Source: Candidatus Altimarinota bacterium (GTDB lineage Bacteria; Patescibacteriota; Gracilibacteria; UBA4473). From it: a stretch of 41,528 bases of DNA. The translations under genes were made by a program, and so were the position numbers. Under the pieces are notes generated by a model. That model saw only the letters and a list, made by a program, of their open reading frames with translations. It did not search any database and was not told where the DNA came from. The DNA lies in contig JAIPGI010000010.1 of NCBI GenBank assembly GCA_021736215.1, positions 1 through 41,528 on the forward strand, in the 5' to 3' direction. This document shows positions 1 through 9,371 of this stretch, piece by piece (the stretch's first letter is position 1; each line of letters begins with the position of its first letter).

Positions 1-1442
1 ACCCCTTCAAGCCCCCAATAGTGGGGGTCGTCTTTGGGAATTCCTATCTGTCCACACGCTTCGATAACTGATTTTGCATGTTTTATACAACGTTCAAGAA
101 ATTCTATTTTTATCTTTTTTCCTTCTGGAACTTTTTCATTGACGATATCTTTTTTTTCGGAAGGAGTTTCTTTTTCTTGCTTGAGTTTTTGTATTTTTTG
201 GATTTCTCGCTGGGAGTGTTCAGAATCTATAGATTGCAATTTTCGTGCGGAACTCTCTGCAGCATGAAGATTTCCTTGTTTTTTATATGACTCTATTTCG
301 TTTATAATAATACCTATTTTGTTTTTTCGTTCTGTGTATGAATTGGTATTTGAAATACTATGAGGAAGATGTTTCGAGTCCTGTATTTTTCCGAGTTCTT
401 GAAGCAGAACGTTCTTTTTATTTTCGTTTTTTTCTTTTCGTATTTGTTCTTCTAGTTTCTCTGTTTTTTCCACAGCTATCTCTATTTTCCTTACAAAACC
501 TCTCTGCCCCAGAGACTGGAGGACATTACTCCCATATTTTTTCTGTAAATCATTGATTTCAGAAAGTGCTGCTTTGGGGTTTTTATTAAGCGTTAAATTT
601 TGAATGTTATGAAACGATTGTTTTGCCAATTCTTGGTGTTTCTCTTTTTGATCATGAATTCGTAAAACGCATTCCAAAATTTTTGAAGGATTATTTTCTT
701 TTTGATCTTTTATTTCTTGAAGAAATCGTTTTCTATCTCTCGAAGAAAAGTATTCTGAAAGCATTTCTTGTACGTCTTCCAAGGCAGCAGATTTTATTTT
801 TTCAGGAAATTTTTCTATCTCTGAAACTGAATTTTCTTGTGTAAATGTAGCCTTCAAGGCGAAATTGAATGCTACCGTGAAGTGGGGAAATTGCGAAGGA
901 TGCATTTGATCGGCAAGCTTCCAAAACCTTTCGGGAAATATTTTTTCAGATTGCTTGAATACATCTTCATTCAGGACTTGTGCTACCCCAAAATGAACAT
1001 CTCCAGAGGTAATTTTCTGTTGCACCAAAAATTGCAACGTAATCTGATTTTTTCGAAACGCCTCAACCGTGTTTTTAATTTTTTGGATATGTTCCAATTT
1101 CATTTCTCGTCCTTCTCCATGAGTTGGTTTACTCGTAACTCGGCGAATAATATTTCGAACTCCCTCTCTCTTTTGTGGATCTGATATGTTTTTGTCGATT
1201 TCGCTCTGAATTTCAGCAATACGATCATAAAATTGATACTTCTGTTTAATGGCTTCGACAGGTTCTCCTTCTTGAAGCAACTGGCGAGCATCTTTATCTC
1301 TCGCCCAATATTTGTCGACATCATCCATATACTTCAATCCATCGATAAATTTCACAATATCGATTAATTGAGCATCAATATCCTTCGAATCATTCTCGTT
1401 TAGCATTTCTGCAAAGCCCGTAGGATAAAGTTCGTTTTTCAT
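1..1442 (-). CDS. Unknown charged, probably coiled-coil protein, C-terminus cut by window edge
   Basis: Reading the minus strand from an ATG at 1442 gives about 480 codons without a stop until the window ends, so the C-terminus is missing. The protein starts MKNELYPTGFAEMLNENDSK. It is very rich in Lys, Glu, Gln and Ile, with long helical stretches and a probable coiled coil around residues 270-430. There is no signal peptide, no membrane segment and no motif that I recognise. The frame stays open upstream to a TAA at 1494-1496, with a TTG at 1479-1481 as an alternative start; no Shine-Dalgarno sequence precedes the ATG. It reads in the same direction as groEL and is separated from it by palindromic repeats. 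A role cannot be assigned; the reading frame itself is well supported by its length. Confidence 0.75.
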   Translation of the reverse strand, partial: MKNELYPTGFAEMLNENDSKDIDAQLIDIVKFIDGLKYMDDVDKYWARDKDARQLLQEGEPVEAIKQKYQFYDRIAEIQSEIDKNISDPQKREGVRNIIRRVTSKPTHGEGREMKLEHIQKIKNTVEAFRKNQITLQFLVQQKITSGDVHFGVAQVLNEDVFKQSEKIFPERFWKLADQMHPSQFPHFTVAFNFALKATFTQENSVSEIEKFPEKIKSAALEDVQEMLSEYFSSRDRKRFLQEIKDQKENNPSKILECVLRIHDQKEKHQELAKQSFHNIQNLTLNKNPKAALSEINDLQKKYGSNVLQSLGQRGFVRKIEIAVEKTEKLEEQIRKEKNENKKNVLLQELGKIQDSKHLPHSISNTNSYTERKNKIGIIINEIESYKKQGNLHAAESSARKLQSIDSEHSQREIQKIQKLKQEKETPSEKKDIVNEKVPEGKKIKIEFLERCIKHAKSVIEACGQIGIPKDDPHYWGLEG

Positions 1443-1502
1443 GTCCGAAATGTACGAGGACTTTATAAAAACGCTCGACAAAAGTCGAGCAGATTAAACC
1501 TT

Positions 1503-1595
1503 CCCCCTTTGTTAAAGGGGGAAATGAAGGGGGATTTTTTTCATACTTCAAGAATTTAAAATCTCCCTCCAACTCCCTCTTTTGCAAAGAGGGAG
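1503..1595. repeat. Pair of C/G-rich palindromic repeats downstream of groEL
   Basis: There are two perfect hairpins. The first is CCCCCTTT at 1503-1510 pairing with AAAGGGGG at 1514-1521. The second is a 10-base arm, CTCCCTCTTT, at 1573-1582 pairing with 1586-1595. Half-repeats between them (GGGGGATTT near 1529 and ATCTCCCTCC near 1561) can pair with each other as an outer stem. Similar paired elements sit at 23312-23385 and 28515-28576, so this is a dispersed family. Lying just past the groEL stop, it could also end groEL transcription, although the minus strand shows no long T run. Confidence 0.75.
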
Positions 1596-1608
1596 GGTTT
1601 TTATATTT

Positions 1609-3267
<1,659 letters not shown>

Positions 3268-3283
3268 TTAAGAATTTTTGGTC

Positions 3284-3302
3284 ATTCCGGCTTGTCCGGA
3301 AT
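3284..3302. repeat. CTTGT-loop palindrome, copy 1
   Basis: A perfect 7-base stem, ATTCCGG / CCGGAAT, surrounds a CTTGT loop, with flanking GTC and CC. Copies at 21988-22006 and 22088-22106 keep the loop and flanks but change stem bases in compensating pairs. It lies between groES and groEL, next to short AAGAATTAAGA direct repeats (3248-3275 and 3432-3443). Confidence 0.75.
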
Positions 3303-3311
3303 CCTGAGAGG

Positions 3312-3425
3312 TTAAGAAATAATGAGGGGAATAAAGATTATTAGAATTGATATTAGTATCCATTTAATCCATTTTATATTTGAGTTAATTTCATTTAAAG
3401 CGTCGTGATATCCACCGATAGCCAT
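3312..3425 (-). CDS. Possible 37-residue single-span membrane protein between groES and groEL
   Basis: The ATG at 3425 opens 37 codons and ends at a TAA at 3312-3314. The N-terminal 18 residues are polar (MAIGGYHDALNEINSNIK). They are followed by WIKW and a continuous hydrophobic stretch of about 15 Ile/Leu-rich residues, enough for one membrane span. The amphipathic-then-hydrophobic layout resembles small membrane proteins rather than random translation, and it is co-directional with both chaperonin genes. Against it: the ORF is short, there is no Shine-Dalgarno sequence, and AT-rich DNA readily yields Ile/Leu-rich shadows. Function unknown; reality uncertain. Confidence 0.4.
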   Translation of the reverse strand: MAIGGYHDALNEINSNIKWIKWILISILIIFIPLIIS

Positions 3426-3527
3426 TTTTTGAGAATTAAGAATTTATAGTTTAAGAGGTATTTTTTCCCATTCATTGGCTGACGGGAGGGGATAGGGGAG
3501 GGTGATTTAATTTCCCCTCTCCTCAAT

Positions 3528-3548
3528 CCTCTCCCGCAAGGGGAGAGG
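3528..3548. repeat. Palindrome downstream of groES
   Basis: CCTCTCCC at 3528-3535 pairs with GGGAGAGG at 3541-3548 around a 5-base loop. It lies just past the groES stop in a C/G-rich patch (3482-3548) that also holds inverted GGGGAGGG / CCCCTCTCC pieces. This belongs to the same general class as the repeats near 1503 and 23312, and could form a hairpin at the groES mRNA end. Confidence 0.6.
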
Positions 3549-3558
3549 AAGTTTTTTG

Positions 3559-3855
3559 TCATTTTTCAATAGCCAATAAAGAATCTGCTCCCAGTACATA
3601 AAGTTCTTCTCCATCTATTTTGATTTCGGTAGGGGAGTATTTTGTAAAGATAACAACGTCGCCTTCTTTGACGTCCACAGGCATACGTTTTCCGTGTTCA
3701 TCGAACTTTCCTGGCCCGACAGCAAGCACTTTCCCTTTCATGGGCTTTTCCTTGCTTGCGGTATCAGGAATAACGATACCAGAGGCGGTCTTGTGTTCTT
3801 CTTCGATAGGTTTGACGATAACATTATCATGCAGAGGAATAAGCTTTTTTGCCAT
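3559..3855 (-). CDS. groS: Co-chaperonin GroES (10 kDa)
   Basis: This 98-residue protein is the lid of the GroEL chamber. It has the standard family layout: N-terminal [11 protein letters not shown], a mobile loop around residues 18-35 ([15 protein letters not shown]), GKVLAVGPG near 40, and the C-terminal [20 protein letters not shown]. The length is normal. The start is followed by MAKKLIPL and preceded by no Shine-Dalgarno sequence. The promoter and CIRCE operator lie 36-65 bases upstream, so HrcA-type heat-shock repression is expected. It is the first gene of the groES-groEL unit. Confidence 0.97.
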   Translation of the reverse strand: MAKKLIPLHDNVIVKPIEEEHKTASGIVIPDTASKEKPMKGKVLAVGPGKFDEHGKRMPVDVKEGDVVIFTKYSPTEIKIDGEELYVLGADSLLAIEK

Positions 3856-3890
3856 TTGTGCAAAAGGGTTAAAAAATCAAAAGCGACGAT

Positions 3891-3920
3891 ATTTTAGCAG
3901 TCAGTAACTCAGAGTGTCAA
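3891..3920 (-). promoter_or_regulatory. groES sigma70-type promoter
   Basis: On the minus strand the -35 box TTGACA (3915-3920) is separated by 18 bases from the -10 box TAAAAT (3891-3896), with a TG dinucleotide one base before the -10 box as an extended element. The leader to the groES ATG is about 28 bases. Both boxes lie inside or touch the CIRCE operator. Confidence 0.85.
3894..3920. promoter_or_regulatory. CIRCE operator (HrcA binding site)
   Basis: TTAGCAGTC, nine bases, then GAGTGTCAA. The known CIRCE consensus is TTAGCACTC-N9-GAGTGCTAA; the left arm matches 8 of 9 and the right arm 7 of 9, with exact spacer length. It overlaps the groES -35 box and abuts the -10 box, so bound repressor would block RNA polymerase. 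No hrcA gene is in the window. Confidence 0.9.
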
Positions 3921-3961
3921 GTTATTATATTTGACTAAATTCTATAATTAATTTAATTAGT

Positions 3962-4653
3962 ATGATGATGCTTGAAGAACAATATTTTGTTGGTTTAGGA
4001 GAACCGGGGACGATGAAAGCCCTTCATGATATAACTCTAAAAATGGGGCTTGATTCCGATTTGCCACTCCCCGTGGTTTCTCTTGAGGGAGTGGGGGACT
4101 TAGTAAGCAAAACAGAAAAACTTCCATTCATATTTGTAATAAATACCGAAGAATCTGATATAGAGCTTGTTAATAAATCCATAAGGAGGGATGTTCAAGC
4201 AGTTTTAAGAAAAAATGAGTTTGCCCTTCAGGTGCTTCGCATATTAAGTTGGAATTACATCCCATGCATGCAGAAAGATTTGTTGTAGCGATTTCCCACA
4301 ATCCAAGAAAAAAACGAGAGATGAGGCAATTGATTGATGCTTCAATAAATAGTATTGCCACCGATTTGCCTGTGTTTCAGAATAAGAAAGATATTATAAA
4401 GTTTTTAGTTGGACAATATTCTGAACGATCTCTTGCTGTTTTTGAAAAAATACCACTTTTTTTTGTCTCGGGAAGCGATTTTGGAGACAAACAAAATATA
4501 AATTCATTGTTAGATTTTTTTTGTTCGGATATTCTAGCTCAAGTAGGAAAACAAGCTGGTATAAGATTTGGCAATGATAAAGATGATACAAATATTACTA
4601 TTTGTGCTCTGCCTCAAATATCTTCATTATGTAAATACGAAACTGTACACTAG
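3962..4653 (+). pseudogene. Unknown protein gene broken by a single-base frameshift
   Basis: Two overlapping frames read as one protein if one T is restored in the TTT at 4220-4222. The first frame runs MMMLEEQYFVGLGEPG to RKNEF. The second then continues CPSGASHIKLELHPMHAERF and runs to a TAG at 4651-4653. The rebuilt protein is about 230 residues, soluble, with no signal peptide or clear membrane span. I do not recognise the family. The second frame meets a TGA at 4216-4218, so the shift must fall after it; no slippery heptamer is present there. It is either a real decaying gene or an assembly/read error in a short T run. It lies 2 bases upstream of the DJ-1 gene and divergent from groES. 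Confidence 0.6.
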
Positions 4654-4655
4654 TT

Positions 4656-5168
4656 ATGAAATCCATTCTGATGATTTTGGCTCCCAGTGACTTTCGGGAT
4701 GAAGAATATCTTCATCCGCGCAAAGTATGGGAAGATGCTGGATGGGAAGTTCGCACCGCATCTTCGAGTGAACACTCTGTAGGACGGTTTGGAGAGCAGG
4801 TAGATAATGATTTTCTTCTCACTCAAGTGGAAACAGAGGAATTTGATGCAATTTTTTTTGTTGGAGGTGGGGGATGCCTCCAATATTCAGAGAATGCCAC
4901 TGCTAAAAAGTTGGCCAAAAAATTTCTTTCTGATGCGAAACTCGTAGGCGCTATTTGTGCTGCTCCGAGATTGTTTTTGAAGTGGGGGATACTTTCTGGA
5001 AAAAATTTCACTGGTTGGAACGGAGATAATGCCTTAGAAGGCCTTGGCAATGTCGCAGGTGCTCACTATACGGGCGAGGAAGTCACTATCGATGGACTCA
5101 TTGTAACTGGAGATGGACCAGAGAGTGCTGAAAAAATGGGAAAAATTTTTATGAAGGGAGTGAAATAA
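4656..5168 (+). CDS. DJ-1/PfpI family protein
   Basis: This 170-residue single-domain protein has the class I glutamine-amidotransferase-like fold of the DJ-1/PfpI family. The nucleophile elbow is visible as GAICAAPRLF near residue 98, with a conserved acidic residue in DFRDEEYLHP near 18 and the FVGGGGC loop near 68. Family members act as glyoxalases, deglycases, chaperones or peptidases; the exact activity cannot be read from sequence. The absence of an obvious His directly after the Cys argues against the PfpI-protease subgroup. The ATG begins two bases after the stop of the frameshifted gene, suggesting co-transcription. An AT-rich inverted repeat (AACAAAT...ATTTGTT, 5166-5188) follows the stop. 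Confidence 0.85.
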   Translation: MKSILMILAPSDFRDEEYLHPRKVWEDAGWEVRTASSSEHSVGRFGEQVDNDFLLTQVETEEFDAIFFVGGGGCLQYSENATAKKLAKKFLSDAKLVGAICAAPRLFLKWGILSGKNFTGWNGDNALEGLGNVAGAHYTGEEVTIDGLIVTGDGPESAEKMGKIFMKGVK

Positions 5169-5506
5169 CAAATATTTATATAATTTGTTATGAAATTGAT
5201 TCCGTGCATAATTTTTTGAAATTTGAAAAAAAGAAAGAATTAAAATTAGTGTAAATGAATGAGAATACCTTTTTTGAAAAAAAAACGCTTAAAACACAAA
5301 ATACTCAGAAACCCTTTTTCAGATTGATATAAAGAGAGAGGAGTGGTTTCGAATATATAAACTACTTAACACAATATATCTTGGTTTAACTAAAAATACT
5401 TGTTCCCAATTTGTATTCAAATTTGTTTTCTTACTTTCTAAATATCTAAATAATTAAAAATTGGAAATTGAACATAAGTAATTAAAAATTTTTTGTTGTT
5501 TCTCTT
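5169..5506. other. Gene-free AT-rich stretch
   Basis: No credible ORF or structured RNA is visible. The stretch holds the AT-rich inverted repeat just after the DJ-1 stop and a 12-base direct repeat, TAATTAAAAATT, at 5451-5462 and 5479-5490. It probably serves as the upstream region of the atpD promoter. Confidence 0.6.
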
Positions 5507-5534
5507 TTGACATTCTTTCGAGAAAATTTACAAT
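5507..5534 (+). promoter_or_regulatory. Promoter of atpD and the surface-protein gene
   Basis: A perfect -35 box TTGACA (5507-5512), a 16-base spacer, then TACAAT (5529-5534). The ATG lies 31 bases past the -10 box. No Shine-Dalgarno sequence lies between. Confidence 0.75.
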
Positions 5535-5565
5535 CTGCGCGCTTATTTCGAAATACCTTTTTATT

Positions 5566-6216
5566 ATGGCAATCAAAAGTGTAACGGCAACTCGTATGAC
5601 TATGTTGGGACTCAAAAACCAGGAAAAAGTCGCTCAACGTGGACACAAGCTTCTCAAGGATAAACAGGATGGACTTATGCAGGAGTTTCTAAAAATCGTT
5701 CGAAAGGCTAAACAAATGCGTTTGGATGTAGAACAATCACTTCAACAAGCAAATGCCGCATTTTTAGAAGCTCAAGCATTAATGCCGAAGTCGGTACTCG
5801 AGAATACGCTTTCTGTGCCTTCTCAAACTTTGAGCTTGCACGTAAAGACAAAAAATGTCATGTCTGTGCGTATTCCTCAGTTCGAACTCAATACTTTTGG
5901 AAATGCTCTTCATTACGGATTGGCACAAACCCGTGGAGAATTAGATATTGCCATTAAAAAGTTTGCTAAAGTATTTCAACTCCTTTTGCAATTGGCAGAA
6001 GTTGAAAAATCAGCAGAAAATCTTGCTTTTGAAATAGAAAAAACGAGACGACGAGTGAATGCACTTGAACACCGCCTGATTCCTGATCTCAAAGATACAT
6101 TGAAGTTTATTCGTATGAAGTTGTCCGAAACAGAACGGTCTGCTATTATACAGGTCATGGCGATCAAAAATTTGATCGAAAAGCAGGAAAAAGCCAAACG
6201 TGTTTCTCATGATTAA
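5566..6216 (+). CDS. atpD: V/A-type ATP synthase subunit D
   Basis: This 216-residue subunit is the central rotor shaft of V/A-type ATPases. The family start SVTATRMTMLGLKNQ...GHKLLKDKQDGL is unmistakable, followed by the long helical region, the variable middle and the C-terminal helix with RRRVNALEHRLIPDLKDTLKFI. Length is normal. It has its own promoter. The other ATPase subunits (A, B, C, E, F, I, K) are not in the window, although D is usually at the end of a run of them. The next ORF overlaps its last 8 bases (ATGATTAA), implying coupled translation with a surface protein of unrelated type. Confidence 0.95.
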   Translation: MAIKSVTATRMTMLGLKNQEKVAQRGHKLLKDKQDGLMQEFLKIVRKAKQMRLDVEQSLQQANAAFLEAQALMPKSVLENTLSVPSQTLSLHVKTKNVMSVRIPQFELNTFGNALHYGLAQTRGELDIAIKKFAKVFQLLLQLAEVEKSAENLAFEIEKTRRRVNALEHRLIPDLKDTLKFIRMKLSETERSAIIQVMAIKNLIEKQEKAKRVSHD

Positions 6217-7405
6217 AAAAATATTATCGATTTCGGCATTGTTATTGTCATCATTTTTTGTTCAGAATTCTTTTGCGGCGGCGCCACTCTCTTCAGATTT
6301 TCCGTATGAAAGAAAAGTTATACTTTCCCCTCTTGCGGAAAAAGCTGAAGTTGCACTCTCTCTACAAGGAGAAATTTTACAAAAAATATCTCAAAGATTT
6401 AGTAATGCCGATCTTTTTAATCAAGAAAACGAAGAAGTTCCTTTTGTGCTTTTTTATGACGAAATTTCCCGATTGAAACAAGAAAATATTAAGGTTCTGA
6501 GCGTTTCCTCTCAAAAAGAAGATCCAATCACCTATTTGGCAGACGAAGATCCTTTTACAACGTATTCTTTTGATGAAAAAGTCGATGGGAAAAACGATTC
6601 TTGGTTTGTTCTTGATTTAGGACAATCCTATCCATTGGTACGTTTAAACCTTTTTAAACCAGATCGAGCACAAATTCGTTTTGTACAAATTCAGGGTGGT
6701 GAAACTCTCGACTCCATGAAAACCCTTGTTTCTAAGCGAGCCTATTCTTGGCAATATGACTTCAACGCTTCTTCTATTCGATATTTAAAAGTATCACTTT
6801 GGGGAGCAGGAATAAAATTGGATGACATCAAGCTCTACAAAGGAGAAAGTGCACAAATGTATTTCACTGCCGAGCCGGAAAAAGAATATAAATTGTTATA
6901 CGGTGGAACAACCGATCTCATCCGATACAAAGAACGAGTTTCTCAACTAAAACCATCTATTCCCTTTGTGCAGATGACAAAGGAACAGGATAATCCCCTT
7001 TTCCCACAAGATTTTGATGGGGATGGATACGATAATAATAATGATAATTGTCCGTTTATTTCAAATCCTCTTCAGAAAGACAGTGATGAAGATCGTGTGG
7101 GAAATGATTGTGATAATGCAGTTGATGTCAAAAACTCAAATCAATATGACACAGATTATGATGGAGTTGGCGATGTTGTTGATAATTGTAAACTTATCCC
7201 AAATCTCGATCAGGGAGATCGCGATGATGACGGATATGGAGATGCTTGTGATAATGCTCATGCGGTTGAAAATTCAGAGCAATTACATTCGCTTTCACTC
7301 TCGTCTATTGGGTTGGCAACAGGAGTAGGAATTATCTTACTGGCAATCGTTTTTGTCGCTTGGAAATTCGGGATTTTAGAAAAAATTTCAAACCTCAAAA
7401 AATAA
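6209..7405 (+). CDS. Secreted, membrane-anchored protein with discoidin-like domain and thrombospondin type 3 Ca-binding repeats
   Basis: This 398-residue protein has an N-terminal signal peptide (MIKKILSISALLLSSFFVQN, Ala-rich cleavage site near 25). A beta-rich region around residues 90-215 contains ADEDPFTTYSF and WFVLDLGQSYPLVRLNLF, like F5/8 type C (discoidin) domains. Three Asp-rich repeats follow at about 268-350 (DFDGDGYDNNNDNCP, DTDYDGVGDVVDNC, DRDDDGYGDACDNA), the thrombospondin type 3 pattern, each a likely calcium site. A transmembrane helix at about 362-385 and a Lys-rich tail complete the protein. An outside-facing, calcium-stiffened stalk is inferred. An ATG nine bases upstream (6200) is an alternative start; 6209 is preferred because it overlaps atpD by only 8 bases and begins the signal peptide. 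Confidence 0.85.
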   Translation: MIKKILSISALLLSSFFVQNSFAAAPLSSDFPYERKVILSPLAEKAEVALSLQGEILQKISQRFSNADLFNQENEEVPFVLFYDEISRLKQENIKVLSVSSQKEDPITYLADEDPFTTYSFDEKVDGKNDSWFVLDLGQSYPLVRLNLFKPDRAQIRFVQIQGGETLDSMKTLVSKRAYSWQYDFNASSIRYLKVSLWGAGIKLDDIKLYKGESAQMYFTAEPEKEYKLLYGGTTDLIRYKERVSQLKPSIPFVQMTKEQDNPLFPQDFDGDGYDNNNDNCPFISNPLQKDSDEDRVGNDCDNAVDVKNSNQYDTDYDGVGDVVDNCKLIPNLDQGDRDDDGYGDACDNAHAVENSEQLHSLSLSSIGLATGVGIILLAIVFVAWKFGILEKISNLKK

Positions 7406-7435
7406 CATTGTTTTTGTTCTCGCAAGTGTAATTCG

Positions 7436-7464
7436 TTGTGAGAAATTGAAGAATGATGTATAAT
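7436..7464 (+). promoter_or_regulatory. clpP promoter
   Basis: TTGTGA (7436-7441), 17 bases, then a perfect TATAAT (7459-7464) preceded directly by TG. The ATG is 25 bases past the -10 box. Confidence 0.7.
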
Positions 7465-7489
7465 AAAAAGAACATTAACTATTTTACAG

Positions 7490-8104
7490 ATGATCCAAAA
7501 TCAATATCTTGTTCCCACCGTTATCGAAAAAACAGACCTCGGAGAGCGTGCGTTTGATATCTATTCTCGATTACTCAAAGAGCGCATTGTTTTTGTGGGA
7601 ACTCCAATCGATGACATGGTTGCAAATTTAGTTATCGCACAACTTCTCTTTTTGGAAGCAGAAGACAGCAAAAAAGATATCACGATGTATGTGAATTCTC
7701 CTGGAGGATCTGTGAGTGCGGGACTCGCTATCATCGATACTATGAACTATATCAAACCAGATGTTTCCACGGTTTGCGTTGGAATTGCGGCTTCTATGGG
7801 AGCCATGATTTTGATGTGTGGAGCCCGCGGAAAACGATTCAGCCTCCCCCACTCAGAAGTCATGATTCATCAACCATTGGGTGGAACGCAAGGACAAGCT
7901 TCTGATATTGCTATTCATGCTGAACATATCCTCGAAACGAAAGAATTGCTCTACGATATGATTCAAAAATCCACTGGTCAGGAGCGAGATCAGATCATCA
8001 AAGATTGTGATCGAGATAAATTTATTAAAGCTCCTGAAGCTGTGAAATACGGGAAATATGGACTTATTGATAAAGTTATCGAAAGGAAAGGCGTGGTATC
8101 TTAA
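7490..8104 (+). CDS. clpP: ATP-dependent Clp protease proteolytic subunit
   Basis: This 204-residue serine protease forms the two-ring tetradecamer that degrades unfolded or tagged proteins delivered by ClpX, ClpA or ClpC. The motifs are clear: [20 protein letters not shown] near residue 64, the nucleophile Ser in [11 protein letters not shown] near 103, the catalytic His in MIHQPLGG near 127, and the Asp in the C-terminal [19 protein letters not shown]-like region near 178. Full length with the usual short N-terminal loop ([10 protein letters not shown]). It has its own promoter. No clpX or other ATPase partner is nearby, unlike the frequent tig-clpP-clpX order; trigger factor lies 22 kb away. 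Confidence 0.97.
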   Translation: MIQNQYLVPTVIEKTDLGERAFDIYSRLLKERIVFVGTPIDDMVANLVIAQLLFLEAEDSKKDITMYVNSPGGSVSAGLAIIDTMNYIKPDVSTVCVGIAASMGAMILMCGARGKRFSLPHSEVMIHQPLGGTQGQASDIAIHAEHILETKELLYDMIQKSTGQERDQIIKDCDRDKFIKAPEAVKYGKYGLIDKVIERKGVVS

Positions 8105-8129
8105 CTGAATTGGTAGGGATTGTTGCCAC

Positions 8130-8158
8130 TTGAAAAGGTCCTATTTCGAGTGTATAAT
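8130..8158 (+). promoter_or_regulatory. Promoter 6 bases upstream of an ATG (leaderless candidate)
   Basis: TTGAAA (8130-8135), 17 bases, then TATAAT (8153-8158) preceded by TG. Only six bases (AAAAGG) separate the -10 box from the ATG at 8165, so transcription should begin at or next to the start codon. Confidence 0.75.
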
Positions 8159-8164
8159 AAAAGG

Positions 8165-9343
8165 ATGAAAAACCTTTTGTATAGCAATTGTTTTGGACAA
8201 CAACCGAAGAGGTGGATTTTTTTTGCTGGAGATTCTGAAAGAATATCTGTTGAAAGGAAGCAAAAGGAAAAAACATCAGATTCAGAAATAAAAAACAAAG
8301 AGTTGTTTTCCGTGAAGCAATATACACGATCGAAGCTCGGGGAACTAAATTCTCTTGTATTACAAAAATATACGGCACAAAAAGATACAACAAATGTTGT
8401 AATGAAAAGATTTGATAAGGAGATTTCAATTAAAAATGGTAAATTATACGAAGAAAATATGAAATTGGAACTCCTCAAGGGGTTCGATTCGGACTTGATT
8501 ATTCAAGAAGTTTATGAGAAAGATAAAAACAACGATTTTTTTCATATTGGTGAGGATTCTGCGCTTCGAGATTCTTTTGAAAAAACACTTAAAAATGCTT
8601 ATCTAGATTACAAACAAAGTCCAAACGCAATTTCTCGACATGATTTCCAAAATAAATGTGAAAATATCTATATTAAATTCCTTCGGCAGAGAGCCTCTCG
8701 GATACCTGGAGAAGAATTCGTAAAAATAATTGATCGAGCGGGAGGCATGGGAAATATTGCGCAAGAATTGAAACTTCCTGCTGGGAGTATGTCTGGAGTG
8801 AAGCTTTCAAATATGGTTACTGACGAAGAAACACGAATTGGACAAAAAAATATTCAACAGATGTCCTCATTGTTAGATATCCCTTCAATCCCAAAAGATC
8901 GTGTTATCGATGGGATTCGTATTCATGAATTTATTCAAAAGAATAATGTTCGTACGTATAGTGATCTTATAAAGGCGGTTGAAAAACATTATGGATTTAG
9001 TGGAACCATACAAAAAATCATGTGGCACGAGTCTAAATTTGATCAGTTTGCAATTTCAGATACTTATTGTGTCGGAATAGGGCAAGCCTCGAGATTTTTT
9101 TACGGAAAAGAGGGTGCATTTCGATCTAATCCTATTAATCCCTTAAACCCCGTGGAGAGTATAATTAGAGAAGGAGCTTTCTTGAGAGATCTCAATGGAC
9201 AGATTCCTCCTAATAAAAAAGGAAATGTAAGGGAAAGAGAGTTATTGAGGCTTTATAACAACGATCCAAATCTTGGTTATGCCTATTCTGACAGAGTCGC
9301 ACAGGATTATGCATTACTAAAAAAATACACAAAAAAAAGTTAA
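8165..9343 (+). CDS. Putative lytic transglycosylase (SLT-like C-terminal domain)
   Basis: A 392-residue protein whose first ~265 residues are charged, helical and unrecognised. The C-terminal part (about 270-392) matches the soluble lytic transglycosylase / goose-lysozyme pattern: IMWHESKFDQFAISDTYCVG with the catalytic Glu at about 289, GIGQAS, then NPVESIIREGAFLRDL and ELLRLYNNDPNLGYAYSDRV, equivalent to the family's YNaG...Y..RV motif. The expected role is cleavage of peptidoglycan glycan strands. No signal peptide is seen, so export would need another route. The frame extends upstream to a TTG at 8120, but the promoter falls inside that extension, which favours the ATG at 8165. Confidence 0.7.
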   Translation: MKNLLYSNCFGQQPKRWIFFAGDSERISVERKQKEKTSDSEIKNKELFSVKQYTRSKLGELNSLVLQKYTAQKDTTNVVMKRFDKEISIKNGKLYEENMKLELLKGFDSDLIIQEVYEKDKNNDFFHIGEDSALRDSFEKTLKNAYLDYKQSPNAISRHDFQNKCENIYIKFLRQRASRIPGEEFVKIIDRAGGMGNIAQELKLPAGSMSGVKLSNMVTDEETRIGQKNIQQMSSLLDIPSIPKDRVIDGIRIHEFIQKNNVRTYSDLIKAVEKHYGFSGTIQKIMWHESKFDQFAISDTYCVGIGQASRFFYGKEGAFRSNPINPLNPVESIIREGAFLRDLNGQIPPNKKGNVRERELLRLYNNDPNLGYAYSDRVAQDYALLKKYTKKS

Positions 9344-9371
9344 CTATCATTCTTTGTTTTTAATCAAAAAA

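Noticed and set aside
4211-4218. AAAAAAT slippery heptamer as programmed -1 frameshift site in the broken gene
   Set aside because: The -1 frame meets TGA at 4216-4218 immediately after the heptamer, so slipping there would end translation instead of joining the two frames.
5451-5490. Two 12-base direct repeats as a CRISPR or iteron start
   Set aside because: Only two copies of a very AT-rich word in AT-rich DNA; no third copy or regular spacing.
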